Shown here: positions 8,349 through 16,658 of the stretch, one piece after another
Layout: the number at the start of each line of letters is the position of its first letter
How positions within the stretch are numbered: the first letter of the stretch is position 1
NCBI RefSeq assembly: GCF_024505045.1
Contig: NZ_JANIBM010000031.1
Location: forward strand, 1-46,988
DNA: 46,988 nt
Source: Methylomonas aurea
GTDB lineage: Bacteria > Pseudomonadota > Gammaproteobacteria > Methylococcales > Methylomonadaceae
Reading direction: 5' to 3'
Made by a program: the position numbers and the translations under genes
The notes under the pieces: generated by a model
Told to the model about the DNA's origin: nothing
The model's input: the letters and a program-made list of their open reading frames with translations, nothing else
Databases searched by the model: none

Positions 8349-9734
8349 ATTTTTAGTTTCATCAAAAAAATCTTTGCGCCCGTGAGTTTGGCTGCCCAAT
8401 CGGCCGACGAGCCGGCTGTTGCCAATACCGTGAAGATTTATCCGCGTTCGGAGCATTGCATATCCCGGACCCAAATCAGCGAGAACGCACTCAAGGTATT
8501 GACGCGGTTAAAAAAAGCCGATTTCGAAGCCTATCTGGTCGGCGGTTGCGTGCGGGACTTGCTGCTGGGGCGGGAGCCCAAGGATTTCGATGTGGCGACC
8601 AACGCCAGTCCGGAGCAGGTGAAACAAATCTTCCGCAATTGCCGGATTATCGGCCGCCGTTTCCGCTTGGCCCATGTGTTTTTCGGTCGGGAAATCATCG
8701 AAGTCGCCACCTTTCGCGGCGGCGCCGATAACGAGGAATCGGACCGCCAAGTGGTGCACGAAGACGGCCGCTTGCTGCGCGACAACGTGTTCGGAACCTT
8801 GGAGGAAGACGTCTGGCGTCGCGATTTCACGGTCAACGCCCTGTATTACAACATCCGTGATTTTTCGGTAGTCGATTACACCGGTGGCATGCAGGACCAC
8901 GCCGCCGGGGTATTGCGCCTGATCGGCGACCCGGAAGTCCGTTACCGGGAAGATCCGGTGCGGATGATCAGGGCCATTCGCTTTGCCGTCAAATTGGGTT
9001 TTACGCTGCATCCCGACACCGAGAAGCCGATTCATGCCCAGGCCGACTTGCTGAAAAGCATCCCCTCCGCCCGGCTTTACGATGAAGTCTTGAAGCTGTT
9101 TTTGGCCGGCTACGGTTTGCAAACCTTCGAAATGCTCAGGCATTACGGGCTGTTCGGAATTCTGTTCCCGGAGACCGAACGCTGTCTGGCTACTCAGGAA
9201 CAGGACTTTCCGCGCCTGTTCTTGATTCGAGCGCTGGAAAATTCCGACCGGCGCTATAACGACGGCAAGACGCTGACGCCTTATTTTCTGTTGGCCGCAC
9301 TGTTGTGGGAGCCGCTGCAGGTCGTCGCGCAAAAGCGCATCGGCAACGGCGAAAACGAGACTCTGGCTTATCAAAACGCCGCCAACGAAGTTTTGGCGCG
9401 GCAAATCAAAATCACCGCAATGCCCAGGCATATCACGCAGTCAATGCGCGATGTCTGGTTCATGCAGCCCAAATTTACCCGCACCGTCGGCACCCGGCCT
9501 TACCGGCTGTTGGAGCAGCCTAAATTCAGGGCGGCTTACGATTTCTTTCAACTGCGGGCGGAAACCGGCGGCGCCGATCCGCAACTGGTGGAATGGTGGG
9601 CGCAATTCCAGGAGGCCGACGAGGAATTGCGCAAACAAATGACTGCGGCCGGCAAATCCGGTGGCGGTAAACCGCGCAACCGCAAATCCGGGCGCTACCG
9701 TTCCCGAACCAAACCGGTCGCCAATCCGCAATGA
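8349..9734 (+). CDS. pcnB: Poly(A) polymerase I, probable ATT start
   Basis: Adds 3' poly(A) tails to RNA and so promotes decay. The class II nucleotidyltransferase core is clear: YLVGGCVRDLLLGREPKDFD with the DxD metal motif (DFDVAT) and RRFRLAHVFFG. The C-terminus is basic and rich in Gly, Arg and Lys. The frame is open from before the GTG at 8382. I place the start at ATT 8349 because AAGGA (8336-8340) lies eight bases upstream, while the GTG has no ribosome site, and because the extra residues (FSFIKKIFAPV) resemble a normal PcnB N-terminus. E. coli pcnB also begins at AUU, a known device that limits synthesis. folK starts inside the stop region (ATGA overlap). Confidence 0.92.
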   Translation: MFSFIKKIFAPVSLAAQSADEPAVANTVKIYPRSEHCISRTQISENALKVLTRLKKADFEAYLVGGCVRDLLLGREPKDFDVATNASPEQVKQIFRNCRIIGRRFRLAHVFFGREIIEVATFRGGADNEESDRQVVHEDGRLLRDNVFGTLEEDVWRRDFTVNALYYNIRDFSVVDYTGGMQDHAAGVLRLIGDPEVRYREDPVRMIRAIRFAVKLGFTLHPDTEKPIHAQADLLKSIPSARLYDEVLKLFLAGYGLQTFEMLRHYGLFGILFPETERCLATQEQDFPRLFLIRALENSDRRYNDGKTLTPYFLLAALLWEPLQVVAQKRIGNGENETLAYQNAANEVLARQIKITAMPRHITQSMRDVWFMQPKFTRTVGTRPYRLLEQPKFRAAYDFFQLRAETGGADPQLVEWWAQFQEADEELRKQMTAAGKSGGGKPRNRKSGRYRSRTKPVANPQ

Positions 9735-10234
9735 CGGCGCTGAATCCCGGCGTCGAAGCCTATATCGGCCTGGGAAGTAATCTGGACAATCCGGTCGAAC
9801 AACTCAAGCAAGCGCGGGCCGAGATCGCGGCGCTAGCCGGCGTCGCCGAATTGGCCTTCTCTCCACTTTACCGTAGCGCGCCGGTTGGTCCTCAGGACCA
9901 GCCCGACTTTATCAACGCGGTGATGAAAATTTCCACGAGCCTGTCGGCAGCGGAGTTGCTGCGGCAATTGCAGGCCATCGAAAACGACCACGGCCGTTTG
10001 CGTCTGGTTCGCTGGGGGGCAAGGACGCTGGACCTGGATATTCTGCTTTACGGGCCAAGTATTATCGCCGAAGCCGAGTTGGCCGTACCGCACCCGGAAA
10101 TGGCGAAACGGGCGTTTGTGCTGTATCCGTTGGCCGACATCGCGCCGGCCGATTTGCCTATCCCAGGGTTCGGGCCGCTGGCGGACTTGCTGGCTGCTTG
10201 CCCTAAGGCCGGCTTGCAAAGGCTGGAGCCATGA
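9731..10234 (+). CDS. folK: HPPK, folate biosynthesis pyrophosphokinase
   Basis: Transfers pyrophosphate from ATP to 6-hydroxymethyl-dihydropterin in folate synthesis. At 167 residues it has the usual length. Motifs: AYIGLGSNLDNP at the N-terminus, FSPLYRSAPVGPQDQPDFIN, and the HPPK signature RWGARTLDLDILLYG with the two Mg-binding Asp. The ATG overlaps the pcnB stop and its own stop overlaps the panB start (ATGA), so the genes are tightly coupled. Confidence 0.96.
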   Translation: MTALNPGVEAYIGLGSNLDNPVEQLKQARAEIAALAGVAELAFSPLYRSAPVGPQDQPDFINAVMKISTSLSAAELLRQLQAIENDHGRLRLVRWGARTLDLDILLYGPSIIAEAELAVPHPEMAKRAFVLYPLADIAPADLPIPGFGPLADLLAACPKAGLQRLEP

Positions 10235-11040
10235 AACTTTACGCCGATACCGCGAAAAGTCTGACGATCAGCGATCTGGCCGCGATGAAGCGTAACGGCG
10301 ACAAGATCAGTTGCCTAACCGCTTACGATGCCAGTTTCGCGGTGCTGTTGGATCAGGTCGGAATCGACGTGCTGCTGGTCGGCGATTCGTTGGGCATGGT
10401 GATCCAAGGCGCCAACAGCACCGTGCCTGTTACGGTCGACGACATGGCTTACCATTGCCGATGCGTGGCGGGCGCCGCGCAACGGGCATTCATCGTCGCC
10501 GACCTGCCGTTTGCCAGCTACGCCGAACCAACCCAAGCCTTGGCCAATGCTGCGCGCTTGATGCAGCAAGGTATGGCGCGGATGGTCAAGCTCGAGGGTG
10601 CAAAAATCGATGTAGTGCGTTTTCTGGTGGATCAGGGTGTGCCGGTCTGCGGCCATCTGGGTTTGCTGCCGCAATCGGTCAACCGGTTGGGCGGATATCG
10701 GGTACAAGGCCGTGACGCCGCGCAGGCCGAAGCTATCCTGCGAGAGGCGCAGCAACTGGAACAGGCCGGGGCCGGCTTGCTGGTGCTGGAATGCGTACCG
10801 GCCAGTTTGGCCAGGACAATCAGCCAGACGCTTGCCATCCCGGTGATCGGTATCGGTGCCGGCGTCGACTGCGACGGCCAGGTACTGGTGTTGTACGATA
10901 TGCTCAACATCGGCGCCGGCAATCGGCCGCGCTTCTCCCGCAACTTCATGGCCGGCGCTGCCAGCATAGAAGACGCTGTCGCCCGCTACCATCAGGCGGT
11001 CAAAACCGCGCAATTTCCCGGTTTGGAACACAGCTACTAG
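10231..11040 (+). CDS. panB: Ketopantoate hydroxymethyltransferase
   Basis: First committed step of pantothenate synthesis: adds a hydroxymethyl group from methylene-tetrahydrofolate to ketoisovalerate. The 269-residue sequence shows ISCLTAYDASFAVLLDQVGI, LLVGDSLGMVIQG (metal-binding Asp), MVKLEGAK, GHLGLLPQSVN and PVIGIGAGVDCDGQVLV, all characteristic. It overlaps folK by four bases and is three bases from panC. Its place beside folK fits its need for a folate cofactor. Confidence 0.97.
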   Translation: MKLYADTAKSLTISDLAAMKRNGDKISCLTAYDASFAVLLDQVGIDVLLVGDSLGMVIQGANSTVPVTVDDMAYHCRCVAGAAQRAFIVADLPFASYAEPTQALANAARLMQQGMARMVKLEGAKIDVVRFLVDQGVPVCGHLGLLPQSVNRLGGYRVQGRDAAQAEAILREAQQLEQAGAGLLVLECVPASLARTISQTLAIPVIGIGAGVDCDGQVLVLYDMLNIGAGNRPRFSRNFMAGAASIEDAVARYHQAVKTAQFPGLEHSY

Positions 11041-11043
11041 CCC

Positions 11044-11895
11044 ATGCAAACGGTTAATAACGTCGCCGAGTTAAGGCAAATCATCCGCCAATGGCGGCAA
11101 GCCGGCCAGAGCATCGGCTTCGTGCCGACCATGGGCAATCTGCACGCCGGACATATTCGTTTGGTCGAAACCGCCAAGACGCAAGCCGATAAGGTAGTGG
11201 TCAGCATTTTCGTCAATCCGACCCAATTCGGGCCGAACGAAGATTTCGATAGTTACCCGCGCACCGAAACCCAGGATGCGGAAAAATTGGCCGCCTGCAG
11301 CGCCGACTTGTTGTTTTTGCCCGGTGTCGCCGAAATATATCCGCAGGCTTCGCAAACCCGGGTGTCGGTGGCCGGGCTATCGGCGTTGCATTGCGGTGCC
11401 AGCCGGCCCGGCCATTTCGACGGCGTTGCCCTGGTGGTTTGCAAGTTGTTGAACATGGTCCAACCCGATCTGTTGCTGCTAGGGGAAAAGGATTTTCAGC
11501 AATTGACCCTGATTCGGCAGATGGTGGCAGATTTGAACATTCCGGTTACAGTCAGGGGTGTGGCGACGGTGCGGGAGGCCGACGGCTTGGCGATGAGTTC
11601 GCGCAACGGTTATTTAAACGAGTCGCAGCGGCAAACCGCTCCGGCTTTGTACCGGGCTTTGATTTCAGCCCGCGATACTGTGCTGGCTGGGGCGGCCGAT
11701 TATCGTGCGGTGGAGGAGGGCGCTAAGCGTGCGTTGCAAGCGGCCGGATTTAACGTGGATTATTTTTCGGTTTGTCGTATCGCCGATTTGCAGTCGGCCG
11801 AACCCGGCGACGCGGAACTGGTGGTGCTGGCCGCCGCCAAATTAGGTTCTACCCGCCTGATAGACAACGTGTATTTTTGCATGCCAAGCGCTTGA
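11044..11895 (+). CDS. panC: Pantothenate synthetase
   Basis: Joins pantoate and beta-alanine with ATP. At 283 residues it has the family length. It shows FVPTMGNLHAGHIRLV (nucleotide-binding HxGH), SIFVNPTQFGPNEDFDSYPR, LLGEKDFQQLTLIRQMV and the phosphate-binding AMSSRNGYL. It is the last gene of the tight pcnB-folK-panB-panC run; panD follows after about 100 bases with its own promoter. Confidence 0.97.
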   Translation: MQTVNNVAELRQIIRQWRQAGQSIGFVPTMGNLHAGHIRLVETAKTQADKVVVSIFVNPTQFGPNEDFDSYPRTETQDAEKLAACSADLLFLPGVAEIYPQASQTRVSVAGLSALHCGASRPGHFDGVALVVCKLLNMVQPDLLLLGEKDFQQLTLIRQMVADLNIPVTVRGVATVREADGLAMSSRNGYLNESQRQTAPALYRALISARDTVLAGAADYRAVEEGAKRALQAAGFNVDYFSVCRIADLQSAEPGDAELVVLAAAKLGSTRLIDNVYFCMPSA

Positions 11896-11934
11896 ACAAG
11901 CAGGGTTTTCGCGCAAAAATGCTAATGCTTAAAT

Positions 11935-11963
11935 TTGATAGCCAATCCGATTTCAGGCATAAT
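11935..11963 (+). promoter_or_regulatory. Sigma-70 promoter of panD
   Basis: TTGATA (11935-11940) and CATAAT (11958-11963) are separated by exactly 17 bases. The expected start site near 11970 leaves a leader of about 24 bases before the panD ATG at 11994. It lies wholly in the panC-panD gap, so panD can be transcribed apart from panBC. Confidence 0.65.
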
Positions 11964-11993
11964 CGCCTGCCCTAGTATTGGAACTTGCTTACC

Positions 11994-12374
11994 ATGAACA
12001 TAAACATGCTTAAAGCCAAGCTGCATCGCGCCCGCGTGACCAATTCGGAATTGGACTACGAGGGTTCATGCGCGATCGACGGCAAGATTTTGGATTTTTC
12101 AGGGATCCGGGAATACGAGCAAATCCATATCTACAACATCAACAACGGCCAGCGTTTCACGACTTACGCTATCCGTGCCGAAGAGGGCTCGGGCATTTTC
12201 TCGATTAACGGCGCGGCCGCCCGCTTGGCATGCCCCGGAGATTTGATTATCGTCTGCGCCTTCGCCAGTCTCGACGAGAAGGAACTGAAAAACTACAAGC
12301 CGAATTTGGTTTACTTCGACGGCAACAACAAAATTACCCATTCCAGCCATTCCATTCCTGTTCAGGCCGCCTGA
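11994..12374 (+). CDS. panD: Aspartate 1-decarboxylase (pyruvoyl enzyme)
   Basis: Makes beta-alanine for pantothenate. The proenzyme self-cleaves between Gly and Ser to form the pyruvoyl group. With the ATG at 11994 ([15 protein letters not shown]) the YEGSCAID cleavage site falls at Gly24-Ser25, exactly the E. coli position, which decides the start over the TTG at 11985 and the ATG at 12006. The protein has 126 residues. It has its own promoter upstream and a strong terminator downstream. Confidence 0.96.
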   Translation: MNINMLKAKLHRARVTNSELDYEGSCAIDGKILDFSGIREYEQIHIYNINNGQRFTTYAIRAEEGSGIFSINGAAARLACPGDLIIVCAFASLDEKELKNYKPNLVYFDGNNKITHSSHSIPVQAA

Positions 12375-12380
12375 TTCGAT

Positions 12381-12418
12381 CGGCCGCCGTTTAAACACGG
12401 CGGCCGACAGCCTTTTTT
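12381..12418 (+). terminator. Intrinsic terminator after panD
   Basis: A perfect ten-base stem CGGCCGCCGT (12381-12390) / ACGGCGGCCG (12397-12406) with the loop TTAAAC is followed by ACAGCC and a T6 run (12413-12418). The T run overlaps the stop codon of the convergent fliW gene. Confidence 0.85.
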
Positions 12419-12875
12419 AGGCTTCTGATACGTCGATTTCGCTGATTTTCTCGGTTAGCGTAATGCTCTGTTCTATCGCCACCAATACCTTTTGCATGCC
12501 GATACGTCTGTTGGCATTGATCAAAATCGGCGACTTAATCGAACCCTTGATGGTCGGTTTGCCGTTCTCTTGCTCGTTGTCCTTGTGCAGCAGGATCAGA
12601 ATTACCAATTCATCGCCGGGCGCAATCTGTAGCAAGGCTTCTTCGGCGTCGGTCACGGTAAAGTTGTAATTGATATTGAAGTGGGCCGGATGCGCGACCG
12701 AAAAGGTTAGGTCTTCATTATCTACAGACTGTAGCCAATACACGATTTCGCTACCCTCCTGATGGAACAGTTTGAAGCGGGTTTGATCTTCAAAACCGGG
12801 CAGGCCGCGCGGAAAATTGATGATGGTTTCCGGATTGATTTCCTGGTTGCCTAATAACTTCGATTGAATTTCCAT
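12417..12875 (-). CDS. fliW: Flagellar assembly factor FliW
   Basis: About 152 residues. FliW binds the translational repressor CsrA, and in several bacteria also flagellin, to couple flagellin synthesis to filament assembly. The family signature is IINFPRGLPGFEDQTRFKLF near the N-terminus, then VYWLQSVDNEDLTFSV and the conserved end region NANRRIGMQKVLV. I use the ATG at 12875 (MEIQSKLLGNQEI), which fits the family N-terminus better than the frame from 12911. No csrA, flagellin or other flagellar gene is nearby. It is convergent with panD. Confidence 0.88.
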   Translation of the reverse strand: MEIQSKLLGNQEINPETIINFPRGLPGFEDQTRFKLFHQEGSEIVYWLQSVDNEDLTFSVAHPAHFNINYNFTVTDAEEALLQIAPGDELVILILLHKDNEQENGKPTIKGSIKSPILINANRRIGMQKVLVAIEQSITLTEKISEIDVSEA

Positions 12876-13163
12876 GGTCCCGCCCGTGTTGAATGAAATC
12901 TGAATCGGCAATTTCTGCCTAACGCACCAATGTATAGCATGGAGGCGGTTATTTGCAATCCCGCCTGCCGAACTAAGCGTTGCCTCGAGACAAAAGCAAA
13001 TAAACGTGCAAGTTAAACAGACGCTGAAAATCTTGGAAACGGAGCGTAAGCAAAGTGAAGATTTTTAGCCCGCGATAGCCGGGGCGCCGGGCGGGTTTTC
13101 GTAGCGAAGCGGAGAAAACCTGCAAGACCTCGCGAAACGGCGTCAAGTCATGCGAGAGCCTAA

Positions 13164-13190
13164 GTTTCGATCCCCTTGTTGGGTCGAAAC
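13164..13190. repeat. Hairpin within a gene-free stretch
   Basis: GTTTCGATCC (13164-13173) pairs with GGGTCGAAAC (13181-13190) with one G-U pair. A second stem, GGGTTTTC...GAAAACC near 13091-13115, lies upstream. The region 12912-13228 holds no convincing gene. The hairpins suggest a structured intergenic element or RNA, but no promoter or terminator is clear. Confidence 0.3.
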
Positions 13191-13228
13191 GAGGTGGCGC
13201 GGACGTATCGGGGTTGCCGAAGGCATGA

Positions 13229-13414
13229 GCGGTCACGTCCATTTCTGCTGATTTGTCGGTCAATGGATTCCGAAAAATCTTTCGCAAAAATAGCGACTCT
13301 CCGTCCGCCGGATTGGCGCGCGGCGGAGCGTGGTTCGACGTCAAATACGATTCCTACCTGCCCTTCGAGATGAGCGCCGGTGCCTGGCTTAACGGTATGC
13401 TGGCCCGCTATTAA
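13229..13414 (+). pseudogene. Possible gene remnant (C-terminal fragment)
   Basis: The frame is open from 13229 (just after TGA 13226-13228) to TAA 13412-13414 and encodes a protein-like end: GGAWFDVKYDSYLPFEMSAG then AWLNGMLARY. There is no start codon with a ribosome site. The residue pattern looks like real coding sequence for the last 30 or so residues. I do not recognise the parent family. It may be the tail of a deleted gene. Confidence 0.35.
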
Positions 13415-13429
13415 CTCATCGAATTCGGA

Positions 13430-13555
13430 CTAGCTGACGCCATACCGCAAACTCGGGTCGTCAGTGGCCTTTTTTTCCACCTCTATCACCTTATCGGTGT
13501 GAGGCGAACCGCTTGCCCGCACCGCGTAAGGGACGAACTTTACTTGCCCTGGCAT
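13430..13555 (-). CDS. Possible small protein downstream of the PepSY gene
   Basis: A 41-codon frame starting MPGQVKFVPYAVRASG and ending DDPSLRYGVS lies 20 bases past the stop of the PepSY gene on the same strand. Its composition is protein-like (charged, non-repetitive), but it has no clear ribosome site. It could be a fragment of a larger lost gene. The function is unknown. Confidence 0.3.
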   Translation of the reverse strand: MPGQVKFVPYAVRASGSPHTDKVIEVEKKATDDPSLRYGVS

Positions 13556-13575
13556 GCAATTGAGTTTAGCCGGGG

Positions 13576-14781
13576 TTATGCCCTGACCAATCGCGCCCGC
13601 CGCTTTTTCAACCAAACCACCACGCCGGTTACCGACAGCATGACGATGGCCAGACCGAGGATGCAGACCAAAATTCGGTAAGGCATGCCGAACACGTTGG
13701 CGGTGTGCAGCGCGGCTAGCCAACTGGTCACGGTATTGCCGGCATATTGGCCGCTGGGGAATAGCAGCAGTTTTTGCGCGCCGGTCGTGGCGTCCAATAC
13801 CAGACGGGTATCTCCGCCTTTATCCTGAATGTCGACGCCGGTGCGGACGACGTAAACGTAAAAGCCCTTCGCCGGATTGAAACGAAACGATACCGGCTTT
13901 TCGATGGCGACGCCGCGTTCGCGGGCGGCCTGTGCCATCGATTCGCTGGCGATTCGGTACGCGTCGCGCCAGCCGATGGTTGGGTTTTCCAGCGGTTTGT
14001 CCAGGTCTGGAATATCGAGCCAAGGTTCGTGGTATTCGCCGAGCAGAGTCCGCGTCACCGGCGCATAGACGCTGTCGCTCAGGTTCATGTAAACGCTGGA
14101 CCAGGCGAATGTCAGCAGCAATAGCCACAACCACAGGCCGCCGGCCCGGTGCAGATCGAAATTGATCCGACACGCGGAACCGCGCCATTTGATCTTCCAG
14201 GCTGGCGCCCAACGCGGCCAAAACGGCTTGGCCGGCGTCGTCGCGGCATGGCGCCGGCTGGACGGCAGCGTCAGGTAAAAGCCGACGAAGCTGTCCAGCG
14301 TCCATACCAGCGCGGTAATGCCCAAGATCCAGCCGCCGATGTCGTCCAGCGCCAGGGCGTAATGCAAGCGGTAGACGAACGGCATTAAATTGGTCAGGCC
14401 CTGGCCGAGGTCGCCCCATTTGCGCCGCCCCAATTCGTCGCCGTTGTAAGGATTCAACAGCATTTGGTCGAAATCCAATTCGTACGGTTTGCCGTTCAGC
14501 GGATTGGTCTTGGGTGCGACCCAGACTTCGACGGCGGCGTCGTTCAGGCTCACCGATTGGAAACGGGCGTTGGGCGCCAACGTTTCCACCCGTTCCAGGA
14601 TGCTCGGTAAACCCATGCGCGCCCGGTTGCCGGCCGGCGCCGAGAATGCCGGGTTAAGCCAGGTATCCAACTCGTGGTAAAAGGCCAGCAAACTGCCGGT
14701 CAGGCCGACGATGACCAGAAAAACCGTCATCGCCAGTCCGGCGTAGCGGTGTACGACCACCCAAAAGGGGCGAAATTTCAT
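13576..14781 (-). CDS. PepSY-associated transmembrane protein
   Basis: A 401-residue inner-membrane protein of the PepSY/PiuB type, often found with TonB receptors and thought to act in iron acquisition, for example as a reductase for ferric siderophores. It has an N-terminal helix (YAGLAMTVFLVIVGLTGSLLAFYHELDTW), a periplasmic PepSY-like domain (DQMLLNPYNGDELGRRKWGD), helices near residues 150-175 (HYALALDDIGGWILGITAL) and 220-235, a second PepSY-like domain, and a C-terminal helix (ILGLAIVMLSVTGVVVWLKKRR). His residues in the helices could bind heme. AAAGGAG precedes the ATG. It follows the fecR-type gene by about 190 bases on the same strand, where a TonB receptor would normally be expected. 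Confidence 0.88.
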   Translation of the reverse strand: MKFRPFWVVVHRYAGLAMTVFLVIVGLTGSLLAFYHELDTWLNPAFSAPAGNRARMGLPSILERVETLAPNARFQSVSLNDAAVEVWVAPKTNPLNGKPYELDFDQMLLNPYNGDELGRRKWGDLGQGLTNLMPFVYRLHYALALDDIGGWILGITALVWTLDSFVGFYLTLPSSRRHAATTPAKPFWPRWAPAWKIKWRGSACRINFDLHRAGGLWLWLLLLTFAWSSVYMNLSDSVYAPVTRTLLGEYHEPWLDIPDLDKPLENPTIGWRDAYRIASESMAQAARERGVAIEKPVSFRFNPAKGFYVYVVRTGVDIQDKGGDTRLVLDATTGAQKLLLFPSGQYAGNTVTSWLAALHTANVFGMPYRILVCILGLAIVMLSVTGVVVWLKKRRARLVRA

Positions 14782-14969
14782 AGGACACTCCTTTATTCCG
14801 AAACAGGTTTATATCCGGTAAGACGTATGGGCGCGGCAAATCCCTACATCGGCGCAAAAATCGCTGCGGCAGACTGGAAAGACGAGGGAAATCGGTTCGG
14901 CGTCGAAGCTGGCGGTCTGCCCGCTTCCGGGCCGGGAGCCTCGGATTCGGCGCAGTCGGGTGAGGGCGG

Positions 14970-15944
14970 TCAGCCCTGAGCGCCTTTGCCGATCAAGACC
15001 AGCCAGGGCGTGAGCCGGGTTACCCGGATCGGCAAGGTTTGTTGCAGCGACTCCAAGGCTTTGTCGGTATCGCGGATGTCGAAGCGGCCGCTGATTTTCA
15101 ACTCGCGCAACTCAGCGTCGCGAACCAGCAGGGTTCCGCGCCGGTAACGGCCGAGCTCGGCGACGACCTCGGCCAACGTTACGTTTTCGAATGCCGCATA
15201 GCCCTTCAGCCAGGCGGCGGTGCCGCCCGCGGGATTGCGCTGAATATCCCCGCTGCGGTGGGCGGTAACCGAGATACTGTCGCCGGCTTGCAATAATGCT
15301 GGGTCGGCTTCGGGCCGGCCGACAGCCACCAAGCCGCTGGCCACGCTGACGCTGGTTTCGGCGCGGTCTTCCCTGACGGCGAAGCGGGTGCCCAACACCC
15401 GTACCGTACTGTAGCGGCCGCCGACTTGAAACGGCCGTTGCGGGTCGCGTTGCACGTCGAAAAAAGCCTCGCCCCGGTGCAATTCGACCTGGCGTAGACC
15501 GTTTTGCACGTTCACGCTGATGGCGCTGGCCGAATTCAGAGTCACTTCGCTGCCGTCGCCCAGCCTGAAGCTTTTGATCTCGCCGACGCCGGTGCAGTAA
15601 TCGGCTCGCCAACAGTCGAGCGTCGGCCGGTAACCGGCGATAAACCCGATCAGGCATGCGGCGGCGGCCATGGCCGGAACCCCGCGCCAAACCCGCGGCC
15701 GCCGGCCCGGCGCCGATCCCGATGCAGCGTCGGCTAAAACCCAGCCGAATTCGGCATCGTCCCAAAAAGCTGCGGTTTGCGCATAGGCCCGGCGGTGGGC
15801 CGGATCGGCGCGGTACCAGCGTTGGAAATCTTCGCGCTCGGCCGGCGTCACCGTTTCGGCGCGCAAGCGGACGAACCAGGCCATGGCCTGTTCGGCGACG
15901 GCGTCGGCAGCGGCGGATACTGAAACGGGTTCATGAGCGGTCAT
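14970..15944 (-). CDS. FecR-type anti-sigma regulator (first copy)
   Basis: A 324-residue inner-membrane protein that relays a signal from a TonB receptor to an ECF sigma factor. The N-terminal cytoplasmic FecR segment contains AMAWFVRLRAETVTPAEREDF and FQRWYRADPAHRRAYAQTAA. One membrane helix follows (VPAMAAAACLIGFIAGY), then the FecR periplasmic domain (SFRLGDGSEVTLNSASAISV, ELHRGEAFFDVQRDPQRPF) and a C-terminal STN-like region that would contact the receptor. It lies 53 bases downstream of the sigma factor gene on the same strand, the usual pair. No intact receptor follows directly. Confidence 0.93.
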   Translation of the reverse strand: MTAHEPVSVSAAADAVAEQAMAWFVRLRAETVTPAEREDFQRWYRADPAHRRAYAQTAAFWDDAEFGWVLADAASGSAPGRRPRVWRGVPAMAAAACLIGFIAGYRPTLDCWRADYCTGVGEIKSFRLGDGSEVTLNSASAISVNVQNGLRQVELHRGEAFFDVQRDPQRPFQVGGRYSTVRVLGTRFAVREDRAETSVSVASGLVAVGRPEADPALLQAGDSISVTAHRSGDIQRNPAGGTAAWLKGYAAFENVTLAEVVAELGRYRRGTLLVRDAELRELKISGRFDIRDTDKALESLQQTLPIRVTRLTPWLVLIGKGAQG

Positions 15945-15997
15945 GGCCGGATTATATAGTAGCGGCCGGGTATATCGGACGGGCGCCGGCCATGGCC

Positions 15998-16513
15998 TCA
16001 GACCTCATGGTAAGGGCGGTTGAAATGAACGCCCAGGCGCTTGCGGCAATGCGCCAAGCCTTTGATGATGTGTTTTTCGACGGCGCTTTCGGATATGTCC
16101 AGCAGCTTGGCGATTTCGCGGTAACCGCTGCCGTGTAATTTGTGCAAGATAAAAGCGTCCCGGCAGCGCGGCGGCAATTCGGCAATTGCCTGATGCAACA
16201 GGGCGCGCCATTGTTGGTCCGACAGTTGCGCTTCCGCATCGGGAAACAGCTCGGCTTCGCGGGCCGACCAAGCGGCGCGGTGCGCATCGACGATCTTGTT
16301 GTGCCGCAAATGGTCCATCGCCAAATTGCCGGCTATCCGGTACAAAAAACCGCGCGGATGCTCGATTGCGCCGGCGGCGGCGCTGCGGCTCAGTATCACG
16401 TAACTTTCCTGCAGCAGATCCTGAGCGGTATCCGGACATTGCACGATACGTTGCAAATGGTGCAGCAACTCGTTGCGGTAACGCCGGTAAAGGGCTCCGA
16501 TGTCCAGACTCAT
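15998..16513 (-). CDS. FecI-type ECF sigma factor (first copy)
   Basis: 171 residues with both ECF sigma regions: region 2 (NELLHHLQRIVQCPDTAQDL, HPRGFLYRIAGNLAMDHLRH) and region 4 helix-turn-helix (AELPPRCRDAFILHKLHGSG, YREIAKLLDISESAVEKHII). It would direct transcription of a metal-uptake receptor gene when released by the adjacent FecR protein. It sits between the upstream PepSY gene and fecR on the minus strand. No strong ribosome site is visible at the ATG. Confidence 0.93.
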   Translation of the reverse strand: MSLDIGALYRRYRNELLHHLQRIVQCPDTAQDLLQESYVILSRSAAAGAIEHPRGFLYRIAGNLAMDHLRHNKIVDAHRAAWSAREAELFPDAEAQLSDQQWRALLHQAIAELPPRCRDAFILHKLHGSGYREIAKLLDISESAVEKHIIKGLAHCRKRLGVHFNRPYHEV

Positions 16514-16658
16514 GGTGGGCGGGATAGGAATGGGGATTGGCAGGCTACGTTGCCAGTTTCATGCCAGCAGGAAAACGCCTTTGCTATCAGTGCTTTGTCC
16601 AGGCTGCGCGGTAGCGCAATGTGCGATATCGCATAGCCGACCGGTTAAATGACGCAGT

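Noticed and set aside
12973..13344. Minus-strand open frame of 123 codons
   Set aside because: Composition is Arg/Pro/Leu-rich without domain pattern, no ribosome site, and it covers hairpin-rich sequence and the plus-strand fragment.
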